This document shows, piece after piece, positions 44,738 through 53,642 of a stretch of 64,000 nucleotides of DNA. The stretch lies in the NCBI RefSeq assembly GCF_004798935.1, contig NZ_RAHT01000003.1, forward strand, positions 496,001-560,000, written 5' to 3'. The position numbers were made by a program, and so were the translations under genes. Position 1 is the stretch's first letter, and every line of letters begins with the position of its first letter. A model generated the notes under the pieces. It saw only the letters and a list, made by a program, of their open reading frames with translations, did no database searches and was not told the origin of the DNA. The stretch is from Ningiella ruwaisensis (GTDB lineage: Bacteria > Pseudomonadota > Gammaproteobacteria > Enterobacterales > Alteromonadaceae).

Positions 44738-45424
44738 ATGTTAGCAAAAGAAGCTATAGTAATGCATGAAGCCACCGAATTGGCGATCTCTCCACAAGCT
44801 GTGCTCGTGCGTGATGCGCTAATCGCCAATGGGTTGGAAACCCCTATGGTTGAAAATAAACTCAGCAGCGAAGAAAAACGCGCCCGAATTCAGGCTTCTA
44901 TGCGCGACATAATGCAAACGCTGGGTTTAGACCTTAACGACGATAGTTTGCAGGACACGCCAAAAAGAATTGCGAAAATGTATGTCAACGAGATATTTTC
45001 AGGTCTTGACTATCGCAGTTTTCCTAAAATCACACAAATTGAAAACAAAATGTCTATCGAAGAGCCTGTTCAGGTAACGGACATTAGCTTAACGAGCACG
45101 TGCGAGCATCATTTTGTGACAATAGATGGCACAGCAACTGTGGCCTATATTCCAAAAGATACCGTCATTGGTTTATCAAAAATAAATCGATTAGTCGGAT
45201 TTTTTGCTCAGCGTCCTCAAGTACAGGAGCGTTTAACGCAGCAAGTGATGGTGGCCTTACAGGCGCTCACCGGCACCAAAGACGTTGCTGTGAGTATTAA
45301 CGCAACACATTACTGCGTTAAAGCGCGTGGTATCCGCGATACCAATTCATTCACACGAACCTCATCTTTAGGTGGCGTGTTTAAAACCGACAGTGAACTA
45401 AAACGCGAGTTTTTTAGAGCGTAA
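44738..45424 (+). CDS. folE: FolE, GTP cyclohydrolase I
   Basis: The 228-residue enzyme makes 7,8-dihydroneopterin triphosphate from GTP, the first step of folate and monapterin synthesis. It carries [20 protein letters not shown], the zinc Cys in STCEHHFV (about 119) with two following histidines, and [28 protein letters not shown] and [12 protein letters not shown] with the second zinc Cys complete the active site. An alternative ATG at 44762 is possible; the first ATG has a GGA upstream. A terminator follows. Confidence 0.96.
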   Translation: MLAKEAIVMHEATELAISPQAVLVRDALIANGLETPMVENKLSSEEKRARIQASMRDIMQTLGLDLNDDSLQDTPKRIAKMYVNEIFSGLDYRSFPKITQIENKMSIEEPVQVTDISLTSTCEHHFVTIDGTATVAYIPKDTVIGLSKINRLVGFFAQRPQVQERLTQQVMVALQALTGTKDVAVSINATHYCVKARGIRDTNSFTRTSSLGGVFKTDSELKREFFRA

Positions 45425-45448
45425 AGAGACAATAGCTATCCGAGCTTA

Positions 45449-45480
45449 AAGCCCAGCCGAGTCTGGGCTTGTTTGTTTGT
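45449..45480 (+). terminator. Rho-independent terminator after folE
   Basis: AAGCCCAG (45449-45456) pairs with CTGGGCTT (45463-45470) around a 6-nt loop, followed by GTTTGTTTGT. It lies 24 bp after the folE stop. Confidence 0.8.
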
Positions 45481-45515
45481 AAATGGCGTTTGTGAATGAA
45501 AATGCACCTTGCGCC

Positions 45516-46955
45516 TTAATGAATTAAATGAAATTCTGTTTGACGACCATCCATATATTCAACGCGTGTTCCGTCAAAAAACGCGTTTTCTTCAAGCATG
45601 ATCCGTATTTCCTTTCCCCATTCAGGAATAAAGCGCGCGGCATTAAGTTCAATAGAATAGGCTGTGTTTTTGAATAAAGGATAGTCTCCTTGTACCGGCA
45701 CACCAGCTTGTGCATCCCACATTCCCAAGGTAGTGCCTGCTGCGTGGCCATGATACCCGAGTGGGTGGGTATAAATGCTCGGTTTAATACCTTCTTCTAT
45801 TGCCTGTTCTCTGGCAGCAAGTAAAACCTCGTTACCTGTGCGCCCCTCTTTAAACAAAGCCGTAAATATATCCTGCAGGCGGTTGGCATCGGCCAGTGCC
45901 TGCTTCAAATAATCAGGGGCATCACTTTCACCCTCTCGCAATACATAGGCGTGCTGTTGTTGGTCTGTGTTTAAGCGTAAATAGGTAATTCCAAAATCCA
46001 TATGAACCAAATCGCCCCGCTCAATGATTTGGTCCTTCTTGCCTTCACTAAACGCTTTCACATGGTCAAATTTTTCTGCACTGGCTCGTTGAATAGAGAC
46101 ACTGGGATGAAACCAGTTATCCAGCCCTAATTCTCGTGAACGGTCACGAAGCCACCAAACAACATCGTTTGTGGTAGTTTCCCCCGGTTTTATGAATCCA
46201 CTGGTGTAAGCCTCTTTTATAATGGAATGACCCATTCGCACAATCTCTGGATAATACTGCATTTCAAGTTCAGTGCGCGTTTCAAGCCAAGCGATGGCAA
46301 GCATTTCAGCGCTCACCACCTTGCTTTGTAGATCTGAAGGAAGGACTTCCATAAAGGCCTGGTGTTCTGTTGCTGTCATGCCATCTGCAAGCGCAAAATG
46401 TTCAGACTTATTAATGCCTATTTTATTTGGAGAGAGTTGCCTGATAAGTTCGACCAATCGCTGCCATTGATCTGGCTGAGACTCCTTGTCCCATGCTTTC
46501 TGGAACATGGTGTCTACCTGATAGCGCGCAACGGCATAGCGCTCAAGTGCTTTACCGTCACCCGGATTAAACAGCACAAGAATGGTTCGTCTGCGCGCTG
46601 AAAGCCAGGTGGCAGGTAGCATGGTTTTAAGAACTGGATCTTCATTATATTCGCGAGAAATTAAAATCCACATGTCGATACCCGTTCGCGCCATGAGCTC
46701 TGGCAAGGTATTTTCAAGCTTATCGTTAAGCATTTGGTCAATAAGCGACGCGCGCGTTTTCATATCTGCTATGTTTTGAAGCGGATCAGTGGCGCCAGAA
46801 GTTTGATGTTGGTGGGGAGTATCAGTGACTGAATCAAATGCATCGTCAGCAAAAACAGAAGATGTATCAGCAGCTAATACCAAGCCAGAATTCACTGACA
46901 AAACAGCGAAGCATATTAAAAATAAGAAGATTCTGCGATAAGTGGCGCTAGGCAT
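45516..46955 (-). CDS. Exported M24-family metallopeptidase (Xaa-Pro aminopeptidase-like)
   Basis: The chosen 479-residue form starts at ATG 46955 because GGGGA lies 6 bases upstream; two earlier ATGs in frame have no such spacing. The signal peptide has its core at IFLFLICFAVLSVNSGLVL and cuts near LAA. A creatinase-like N-terminal domain (about 60-215) leads into the pita-bread fold. The five expected metal ligands can be placed: Asp in HMDFG, Asp in NTDQQQ, His in HPLGYHGHAAG, Glu in SIELN, and Glu in MLEEN. It should cleave proline-containing peptides in the periplasm. It converges on folE. Confidence 0.85.
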   Translation of the reverse strand: MPSATYRRIFLFLICFAVLSVNSGLVLAADTSSVFADDAFDSVTDTPHQHQTSGATDPLQNIADMKTRASLIDQMLNDKLENTLPELMARTGIDMWILISREYNEDPVLKTMLPATWLSARRRTILVLFNPGDGKALERYAVARYQVDTMFQKAWDKESQPDQWQRLVELIRQLSPNKIGINKSEHFALADGMTATEHQAFMEVLPSDLQSKVVSAEMLAIAWLETRTELEMQYYPEIVRMGHSIIKEAYTSGFIKPGETTTNDVVWWLRDRSRELGLDNWFHPSVSIQRASAEKFDHVKAFSEGKKDQIIERGDLVHMDFGITYLRLNTDQQQHAYVLREGESDAPDYLKQALADANRLQDIFTALFKEGRTGNEVLLAAREQAIEEGIKPSIYTHPLGYHGHAAGTTLGMWDAQAGVPVQGDYPLFKNTAYSIELNAARFIPEWGKEIRIMLEENAFFDGTRVEYMDGRQTEFHLIH

Positions 46956-47052
46956 ACCCATTCCCCAATTTAGTTTATGCAAATAATGCACATCATTTAC
47001 TGCGATAAATAATATTCATCACGATGATTAAGCTTAGCTTTTTAGCTGATTG

Positions 47053-49239
47053 TTAATCAATTTCCAAGCTCGTTTCAATCGTTTGATCGGCATAGTTAGA
47101 AGCGCGTACCTTGATAGTTGCAGTAGCGTCCAAGACACTTGGCATGACGACTGCACGATAGGGATGAGTATTATCACTTGCTAGCAACACTTCATTGCCC
47201 ATGCTGTCCACGGCGTAGAACTCAACATTGATCAGGTTTGTCGCCAGGTTATTTTCAAAGCTTACTTCAGCAGGGATAAACACGCGATCGTTTTCTTCAT
47301 ACATATCGCCAATGCTTATCTCAGTTAGAGCGGCATGGCCAACGGCGCTTTTTGCGTCTAACACCACTAAAGAAAGTGGCGCTAGTTTCGTGCTAAGAAA
47401 GCCCTCGTTTACTTTTATCTCAGCTGGTTGCTTAAGCGCGTAAATTATTTCATATTGATTGGCATCAACGGGTAACTCAAGCGTTTGAGTCTCGTTGGAG
47501 CTATTCATTAGCACAAGATATTCATCTCTCGTATCAATATCGATGCGCGAAAATGCAAGTAATCCCTTGTTGTTATCCACTAACTTCATTTGATGGATGC
47601 CGCGACGAAGTGGCAGATGCTCAATGCGCGTTTGCGCCAAGTCATTGATGGTGAGATAAAGCGGGTGGTTTGGGTCAAAGTTATCGTCAGCCGTGGTTTT
47701 ATCCGTACCGATGAGAATATTGTCGTTATACACATCTACCAGCGACGGGTCCATGTTTTCTCTGGCATCCACATCGCCACCGTCACCTGTAAAGCCTTGT
47801 TCATCGCCGTAATACACAACGGGCACGCCACGCGAGAAGAACATCAAGGCATGTGCGAGCTTGCTGCGCTGCAGGTGTTCCTCGGGCGAAGCATCTGCCA
47901 AAGACGCTTGTAAAAAGTGACCAACGCGCCCTGCATCATGATTGCCCAAAAAGTTAAGCAATAAATCAGGGCCTGAGTCGGCATCTCGATAATAATCATC
48001 GTTGTCAAAAAGGTGGGCGATTCGATTGATATCTTTTCCTTCAAGCAGCGCATCTTTTACGTTAAAGAAAAAGCCAAAATCAAGCACTGAAGGCAATTGT
48101 CCTTCTGTAGTGTATTTACTTAAACCCGCCGGATTACCATCGTAAACCTCCCCGAAAAGGTGAAAGTTAGGAATGCCAATATCTTGCGCATGTTCTGTAA
48201 TGGCGGGGGCAAATACCTGCCAAAATTCTATATCAACGTGTTTAACCGTATCGATTCTAAATCCATCAGGCTTAAACTCGCTGATCAAATCTTTGAATAT
48301 GCTGATCATATTTTGCTGCACTTCAGGCATGCTGGTATCGATATCGTCCAGTCCGGCAAAATCGCCGGTGATCACGCTTTCGCCTTGCCAGAGATTGTCA
48401 CCCTGATTGTTGTAGTATTTCGGATCGTTTAACCAGTCAGGTACCTTTACGCCTTGCTCGTTTTCTGGCACAAATGGGGTATAGGTTTTGCCTGCCGCCA
48501 TTTCAGCCTCTGTGATAAACGCACACTTGGTTTGCCCTTCTTCCTTAAAAGAACCATCGTCGTTATGACATTCGCGAAACTTGATAACGTCTGCAGTATG
48601 GTTAGTAATAATGTCGAAAAAGACTTTAATATTGCGCTCGTGCGCCGCATCAATCAGACTTTTCAATTCTTCATTGCTGCCAAAATGTGGGTCAATTTCA
48701 GTAAAATCGACAACCCAATAGCCATGATGGCCAAACCCGTCTTTTTGAATGGCTTTATTTCGTAAAATTGGCGTCATCCAAATGGATGTAATGCCCAAGT
48801 TTTGCAAATAATCGAGCTTTGCTTCAAGACCCACCATATCACCGCCATGAAACGCCCACTTGCTCGTTTTATCCAAACCACCGTATGAAATCGGAATATC
48901 CGGATCGCCCATATCGTTTTCAGGTTTTCCGTTATGGAACCTGTCGGGCATAACAAAATAAAACACCTCATCTTTAATATCGCGAGTCAGGTAGTTATCT
49001 AATTGCTCACTGACCGGCACTGTTTTATCGGGATTAGTTTTCGCAGTGTGCTGGCTTTCCACTGGGCTTGTTGATGTTTCATTCTGCGACTCAGGTGCCT
49101 GGCCACAGGCAGCAAGCATAGTCACTGCAAGGGCAGCAAGGATGCATTTTGGCTTAAATAGGTTGGCAGGCGTTACGGCTGGTTTTTGAATATTCACGTT
49201 CACTGTATTTGTTGCTTTTATTGTTTCTGTCACTTTCAT
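47053..49239 (-). CDS. GH13 alpha-amylase-family lipoprotein
   Basis: The 728-residue protein is a lipoprotein (AVTMLAACGQAPES, Cys at about 45) with a Ser/Thr-rich spacer and a GH13 barrel. Region I is FDIITNHTADV. Region II is GFRIDTVKHVD with the nucleophile Asp, region III LFGEVYDG with the acid/base Glu, and region IV FLGNHDAGR. A C-terminal beta domain follows from about 600. It should cleave alpha-1,4-glucans or maltodextrins at the cell surface or periplasm. ATG 49239 is preferred to 49245 because GGAAG sits 6 bases upstream. No maltose transport genes are adjacent. Confidence 0.9.
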   Translation of the reverse strand: MKVTETIKATNTVNVNIQKPAVTPANLFKPKCILAALAVTMLAACGQAPESQNETSTSPVESQHTAKTNPDKTVPVSEQLDNYLTRDIKDEVFYFVMPDRFHNGKPENDMGDPDIPISYGGLDKTSKWAFHGGDMVGLEAKLDYLQNLGITSIWMTPILRNKAIQKDGFGHHGYWVVDFTEIDPHFGSNEELKSLIDAAHERNIKVFFDIITNHTADVIKFRECHNDDGSFKEEGQTKCAFITEAEMAAGKTYTPFVPENEQGVKVPDWLNDPKYYNNQGDNLWQGESVITGDFAGLDDIDTSMPEVQQNMISIFKDLISEFKPDGFRIDTVKHVDIEFWQVFAPAITEHAQDIGIPNFHLFGEVYDGNPAGLSKYTTEGQLPSVLDFGFFFNVKDALLEGKDINRIAHLFDNDDYYRDADSGPDLLLNFLGNHDAGRVGHFLQASLADASPEEHLQRSKLAHALMFFSRGVPVVYYGDEQGFTGDGGDVDARENMDPSLVDVYNDNILIGTDKTTADDNFDPNHPLYLTINDLAQTRIEHLPLRRGIHQMKLVDNNKGLLAFSRIDIDTRDEYLVLMNSSNETQTLELPVDANQYEIIYALKQPAEIKVNEGFLSTKLAPLSLVVLDAKSAVGHAALTEISIGDMYEENDRVFIPAEVSFENNLATNLINVEFYAVDSMGNEVLLASDNTHPYRAVVMPSVLDATATIKVRASNYADQTIETSLEID

Positions 49240-49332
49240 GAGCATCTTCCGTTTATAAGTCTGTTGGCTAAGTCGATTTGCCAGATGTGCTTGCTATGTG
49301 TATTTACTAGGCGCGTTTGTTTGAGACATCGG

Positions 49333-50310
49333 CTAAGGAACAGCTTCTCCTCTGCGCGTTTCGAGTATTTGATACCATTGCTCTCTGCTTAATTCGAGCT
49401 TGCCAGCCTTAGCCGCTTCTAATATACGCTCAGGTTTAGTGCTTCCTATTACTGGCTGAATGCCTGTTGGGTGCTTCATTAACCAGGCTAAAACCAAGGC
49501 ATTTACATTGGTATTTAAATTTTCAGCCAGTTGCGCCAGCAAGTTTGCCGTATCACGAACAGCTTTATCCGGATGCTCAGTATTGCCAAACTGGCCTTGT
49601 GCCAGCGCAGACCATGCCTGTAACTGAATTTTCTGCTGCAAGCAGTATTCAAGTGTGCCTCTGGGGAAGCCTTGATTCGTATTAGCTTGCATGTTGCTTG
49701 TGATGCTATCTTCAACAAAATCAGAGGCAAGTAGGCTCATTTCAAGCTGATTGGCGATCACAGGCATCTCGACATGATTTTGGATAAGCGCAGTTTGCCC
49801 GGCATGCATGTTCGAAACGGCCAGATACTCAAACTTTTCTTGCTTATAAAGGTTGTTTAAAGTCTCGGCGGTTTTTTCGATTTGCATGAGGGGATCTGGA
49901 CGATGTAAAAAAAGCACGTCGAGCTGCTCGATATTAAGTCGTTTTAAACTGGCATGAACGGCTTCAGTTACCCAACGCGGGCTTAAATCATAATGTTTGG
50001 TGTTAACGTCGGGAACCAGACGGATCCCAATTTTTGATTGAATAATGAAGTGATCGACAAAGTGCTTATTTTTTTTGAATACGCGACCCATCACCTCTTC
50101 GGCTTTACCAAAGGTATAAATATCGGCTAAATCGATGACATTGATGCCAGCTTCGATGCAGGTTTCAAGTAGATGATGCGCCTGGCTTTCATCCTCTTTT
50201 GTGACCGGATTGCTGTTCCAGCCTCCACCTAAGTTCATTGTGCCAAAAATGCAGCGACTTGCATTTTCAAAGTGCTCATTAAAGGGCAATGCCGACATAC
50301 AGTTACTCAT
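49333..50310 (-). CDS. Aldo/keto reductase family oxidoreductase
   Basis: The 325-residue TIM-barrel enzyme belongs to the YdhF-like branch. FGTMNLGGGW begins the barrel, and the catalytic Asp-Tyr lie in INVIDLADIYTFGKAEEVMG. Lys lies in IIQSKIGIRL and His in DVLFLHRPDPL. The C-terminal VIGSTKPERILEAAKA binds NADPH phosphate. The physiological substrate cannot be told. It is divergent from the lipocalin gene, with a gap of about 108 bp. Confidence 0.9.
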   Translation of the reverse strand: MSNCMSALPFNEHFENASRCIFGTMNLGGGWNSNPVTKEDESQAHHLLETCIEAGINVIDLADIYTFGKAEEVMGRVFKKNKHFVDHFIIQSKIGIRLVPDVNTKHYDLSPRWVTEAVHASLKRLNIEQLDVLFLHRPDPLMQIEKTAETLNNLYKQEKFEYLAVSNMHAGQTALIQNHVEMPVIANQLEMSLLASDFVEDSITSNMQANTNQGFPRGTLEYCLQQKIQLQAWSALAQGQFGNTEHPDKAVRDTANLLAQLAENLNTNVNALVLAWLMKHPTGIQPVIGSTKPERILEAAKAGKLELSREQWYQILETRRGEAVP

Positions 50311-50418
50311 CTTTTTATTATGTTAGATTAATGTTATCAGAAACATTAGCACGATTTTTAGCACAAAAGCATGCCTGAATACGTATGCGTATATGAAAGA
50401 ATTGTTAGGAAGCAAGCA

Positions 50419-50973
50419 ATGCAACAAGGTAAAAACGCAGTATCGACTGGAATTATTTTCGCTTTGAGTCTTTTTCTTTTTAGCTGCACCAGTGTGCCTG
50501 AGGGGGTTCAGCCTGTTAGCGGATTCGACAAGTCTCGTTATTTGGGTACCTGGTATGAAATAGCGCGCCTGGATCATTCTTTTGAAAGGGGGCTGGAGCA
50601 AGTGACTGCAAGCTATAGTTTAAGAGAAGACGGCGGCATTACAGTTATTAATAAAGGTTTTAATGTTGAAGAGGGTGAATGGACAAGCGCAGAAGGAAAG
50701 GCATATTTTGTTGAAAGTGAAAATATCGGACATTTAAAAGTGTCGTTTTTTGGCCCTTTTTATTCAAGCTACGTTATCGCTAACCTTGACAAAGAAAACT
50801 ATGACTATGCGCTCATCACCGGTTACAACAAGGAGTATTTATGGATTTTGTCTCGTACTCCCGAGCTTGAGCAAGGGATAGTCGAGCGATTAGTGGAACA
50901 GGCAAAAGGCTATGGTTTTGCAACGGATGAATTAATTTACGTGGATCACAGCCCAAATAACGCCGAATTGTGA
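50419..50973 (+). CDS. blc: Blc-type outer-membrane lipocalin
   Basis: The 184-residue lipoprotein has a signal ending IFALSLFLFSCTS with the lipid Cys at about residue 23. The lipocalin GxW motif follows (FDKSRYLGTWYEIARLDHSFERG), then YSLREDGGITVINKGFN and ALITGYNKEYLWILSRTP. Blc proteins bind lysophospholipids and fatty acids and help membrane maintenance under stress. ATG 50419 is chosen because AGGAAG lies 5 bases upstream; an upstream in-frame ATG (50371) would spoil the signal peptide. It is divergent from the aldo/keto reductase. Confidence 0.93.
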   Translation: MQQGKNAVSTGIIFALSLFLFSCTSVPEGVQPVSGFDKSRYLGTWYEIARLDHSFERGLEQVTASYSLREDGGITVINKGFNVEEGEWTSAEGKAYFVESENIGHLKVSFFGPFYSSYVIANLDKENYDYALITGYNKEYLWILSRTPELEQGIVERLVEQAKGYGFATDELIYVDHSPNNAEL

Positions 50974-51170
50974 TAATTAGGCGAAATATTAATAAAAATG
51001 AAATAAAGTGGGTGTTACATAGGTCTGATTATAAAGTATCGTGAACAAAGCCCTTGAAATAACAGTATTTAAAATAATCGAGCTTGAGACATGTCTCTTT
51101 GGTTAAATGACGAGCTGCTTATGGCTTGCTCACTTGCAAAGTGTTTACACGCCAGTGCGATTAAAAACGC

Positions 51171-51230
51171 TAAAAAACGATAAAGAACGATAAAGAACGA
51201 TAAAGAACGATAAAGAACGTTAAAGAGCAA
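51171..51230 (+). repeat. 10-bp tandem repeat array
   Basis: The unit TAAAGAACGA is repeated head to tail: 51181-51190, 51191-51200, 51201-51210 and 51211-51220 (last base T), flanked by degenerate copies at 51171 and 51221. It lies 38 bp before the dinB-like start, in the 294-bp gap after the lipocalin, which otherwise shows nothing recognisable. The period is close to one helical turn. Confidence 0.93.
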
Positions 51231-51267
51231 AAACAAGTGATTAGGATAGCCAGTACAAGGAAACTGA

Positions 51268-51777
51268 ATGTCAAATAGCTACACCGCAATAATCGAACAA
51301 GCCATTTCTTTGTTAGACGAGTTATCCGACGCAGAATATCAGCAGATAATAAAACCGCATTTTTCGAGCAGTATTGGTGTGCACATGCGCCATATCATCG
51401 ATCACTTTTTATCGCTTAAAAATGGCGCTCTAAGCAAAACGACGCACATTGATTACAACATCAGAAACAGACACAACGAGGTTGAACAGTATCCAAAGAT
51501 GGCGGTTCAGGTGCTAAATGAAATCAAGCAATGGATAGGCACCCTTACCAGCGATAACTATGGACAAAATGTGCTTGTCACCACCGAAATCGATATTCAT
51601 CAAAGCAAATCTGCCTCATGCGCATCAACGCTAGAGCGAGAACTGGTGTTTGTTTGCAGCCACGCCATACATCACTTCGCACTTATCCGCATCATGTGCG
51701 CCACGCTTAACAAACAAATTCCTGAATATTTTGGTTACGCACCGGCCACGATCACTCATTTGAATCGGAGTGCATGA
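51268..51777 (+). CDS. DinB-like four-helix-bundle protein
   Basis: The 169-residue cytoplasmic protein has the DinB/YfiT-type arrangement of three metal-binding histidines: HMRHIIDHFL at about residues 34-43 and the late SHAIHHFALIR at about 131-141. ERELVFVCSHAIHH is the typical third helix. The E. coli polymerase also called DinB is unrelated. Members include mycothiol-dependent transferases and proteins of unknown role. AAGGA precedes the ATG. Its promoter region carries the 10-bp repeat array. It converges on the OlsF-like gene. Confidence 0.8.
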   Translation: MSNSYTAIIEQAISLLDELSDAEYQQIIKPHFSSSIGVHMRHIIDHFLSLKNGALSKTTHIDYNIRNRHNEVEQYPKMAVQVLNEIKQWIGTLTSDNYGQNVLVTTEIDIHQSKSASCASTLERELVFVCSHAIHHFALIRIMCATLNKQIPEYFGYAPATITHLNRSA

Positions 51778-51812
51778 GTCAGGTTAAAGTTTTCTGCTAG
51801 ACAACAGCGACT

Positions 51813-53567
51813 CTAATCTGCTTCACCATACCGAAGATACTGCTCATAAGCCTCCCCTAAATACAGTTTAAGCAGCTTTTCTGGCGCTTTGCTTAAATCT
51901 ACACTAAGAAGTAATCCGGGGGTGTGATTAAAGCTCTTATCAATGCCAAGCGCATGAAATTTAGCGCCCATTTTTTGGTATTGCTTGGCGAGCACCGGCA
52001 TGTCTTTGGCATCTGCTTCAATGACTTTCAAAAAAGCACTCAGATGTTTTGATGCATCGTATTGTGCAAAAAAGTCAGCAACTTCCGGATGTAGCTCAAA
52101 AGGCAACTTATTGCGCGGCTTTACATTTTGAGCGCCTGGGGAGTCAATTAAAGCGTGCTGAATGAGCGCTACGCTTCGTGCATCGTATAATTTACTGATT
52201 GATACCGTGCCGTAAAGCGTGCGGTATTGCGGAAACTTGCTTACAAAAGCGCCAATACCTCGCCATAAAAGCAGTAAACCTTGGTACGAGCCTTGGTATT
52301 CAGGAATTAAAAATGAGCGACCCATTTCCATGCAAGGCGCCTTTCGATTAGCAAAGTTTTCACCAAACTCAAACATTTTGTGCAAATACAATTGGCTTAA
52401 GTCGGTATTAGCTTGCCCTTGCAAAAGCTTGTCAGTGCGCCCCATTCGGTAAGCTCCGATGATTCGATTGCTTTGTCGCTTTACGATAAAAAGTTGCGTA
52501 TAGGTAGCGTCAAAGCCATCGGTATCAACAGGTTCACCGCTTCCTTCGTTATGCAAACGAAATGTGAGTTCACGCAAACGCGCAATCTCATTTACAATAT
52601 TAGGTGCCTGGGATTGATAGGCGTAATAAACGTCATAATCTTTAAATGAGCTTAAATGCTGAGAGGCTGGCAAAGCGGCTAATTCCTCAGCAATTAGCTC
52701 ACTTGCTGTTTCTTGTGCCAAAGGCGCGTATTCGGTCACCGTATCAGCCGGCCACGTATATCGCCAGCTTTGCGCCTGAGCGTAACTCAATGCTCTTGCA
52801 AGGGCGGCCTTTTCTTCAAAACTATCACCTTGAATAAATTTTGTATCGATTGATTTTCCTGCATTGATCACTATGTTATGACCGGTTTTGTTTAATAATT
52901 CCCGGCCTAATAAGAGCATGCGCATCCGAAAATACACCCGTTCAGTGCGATAAAACATGCTCGAGTTTTCGCCATTTACAAATACAGGCACCAAGCGGCA
53001 TTTTTCCAGGCTAATGAGTCTTCCTACTATCTTGTTCCAGGTGTGTTCAGAAATACGCTTTTTCGCTTTTTGAAAATAGGATACCTTGCCAGCAGGAAAA
53101 ATAAGCAAGGCTTTTCCCGCCTTTACGTGATGAATGCATTTACGTAAGCTCGGTCCATTCTTTGGGTCGTTTTGCGACAGCGGATTGGTAAAGATAAAGT
53201 AGTCTTTGAGCTCTTTAAATATGCCTAAGCCTTTATTGGCAAGCACTTTTAAATCAGGGCGCACACTACCAATTGCCCGCGCAAGTATAACACCTTCAAT
53301 ACCGCCAAAAGGATGATTGCTGGCAATCACAACAGGCCCTTCACGAGGTATGTTGGCTTTGAGTTCATCGAGCCCTTTAATGTCTAACTCAAGCAAAGTG
53401 ATGAGTCGGTCAGCAAAATCTTCTTTTGATAGCCCCTGCATCTGATGCAGTTGATACAACTTGTTCATGCGGGCGATGCCAAGCACGCGGTCAGCTAACC
53501 AAATCAAGATTTTGGTTTTCCAGGTCGGGTTCTCAACGAGATTATTTATACTTATTAGATGATTCAT
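51813..53567 (-). CDS. OlsF-like bifunctional acyltransferase
   Basis: The 584-residue protein fuses an N-terminal PlsC-type O-acyltransferase (about 75-270; SNHPFGGIEG as the NHPxGGxDG block with Glu for Asp, LIFPAGKVS, LVPVFVNGENS) to a C-terminal GNAT-type N-acyltransferase (about 310-580). The latter shows LRELTFRLHNEGSG, DGFDATYTQLFIVKR, IGAYRMG and EMGRSFLIPEYQG. This order is known in OlsF, which makes ornithine lipids by itself: the C-terminal part N-acylates ornithine and the N-terminal part adds the second acyl chain. Only fold and order support this; other acyl-amino-acid lipids are possible. The TPR-GGDEF gene is upstream on the same strand. Confidence 0.8.
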   Translation of the reverse strand: MNHLISINNLVENPTWKTKILIWLADRVLGIARMNKLYQLHQMQGLSKEDFADRLITLLELDIKGLDELKANIPREGPVVIASNHPFGGIEGVILARAIGSVRPDLKVLANKGLGIFKELKDYFIFTNPLSQNDPKNGPSLRKCIHHVKAGKALLIFPAGKVSYFQKAKKRISEHTWNKIVGRLISLEKCRLVPVFVNGENSSMFYRTERVYFRMRMLLLGRELLNKTGHNIVINAGKSIDTKFIQGDSFEEKAALARALSYAQAQSWRYTWPADTVTEYAPLAQETASELIAEELAALPASQHLSSFKDYDVYYAYQSQAPNIVNEIARLRELTFRLHNEGSGEPVDTDGFDATYTQLFIVKRQSNRIIGAYRMGRTDKLLQGQANTDLSQLYLHKMFEFGENFANRKAPCMEMGRSFLIPEYQGSYQGLLLLWRGIGAFVSKFPQYRTLYGTVSISKLYDARSVALIQHALIDSPGAQNVKPRNKLPFELHPEVADFFAQYDASKHLSAFLKVIEADAKDMPVLAKQYQKMGAKFHALGIDKSFNHTPGLLLSVDLSKAPEKLLKLYLGEAYEQYLRYGEAD

Positions 53568-53642
53568 ATGCTATTTGCTAGTTGTTTAGCGCGCTTGTTA
53601 GTTGGATTAGATCATAATGGTTTGATGAGTGCTTAAGTCAAT

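Noticed and set aside
47590-47913. 107-residue frame opposite the amylase
   Set aside because: A shadow of the GH13 coding strand with no family features.
51091-51183. 30-residue ORF ending in the 10-bp repeat
   Set aside because: Short, only a weak purine stretch upstream, and its stop is supplied by the repeat itself; it cannot be supported without conservation data.
51171-51230. Possible CRISPR array
   Set aside because: The 10-bp units are directly adjacent with no spacers, and no cas gene is near.
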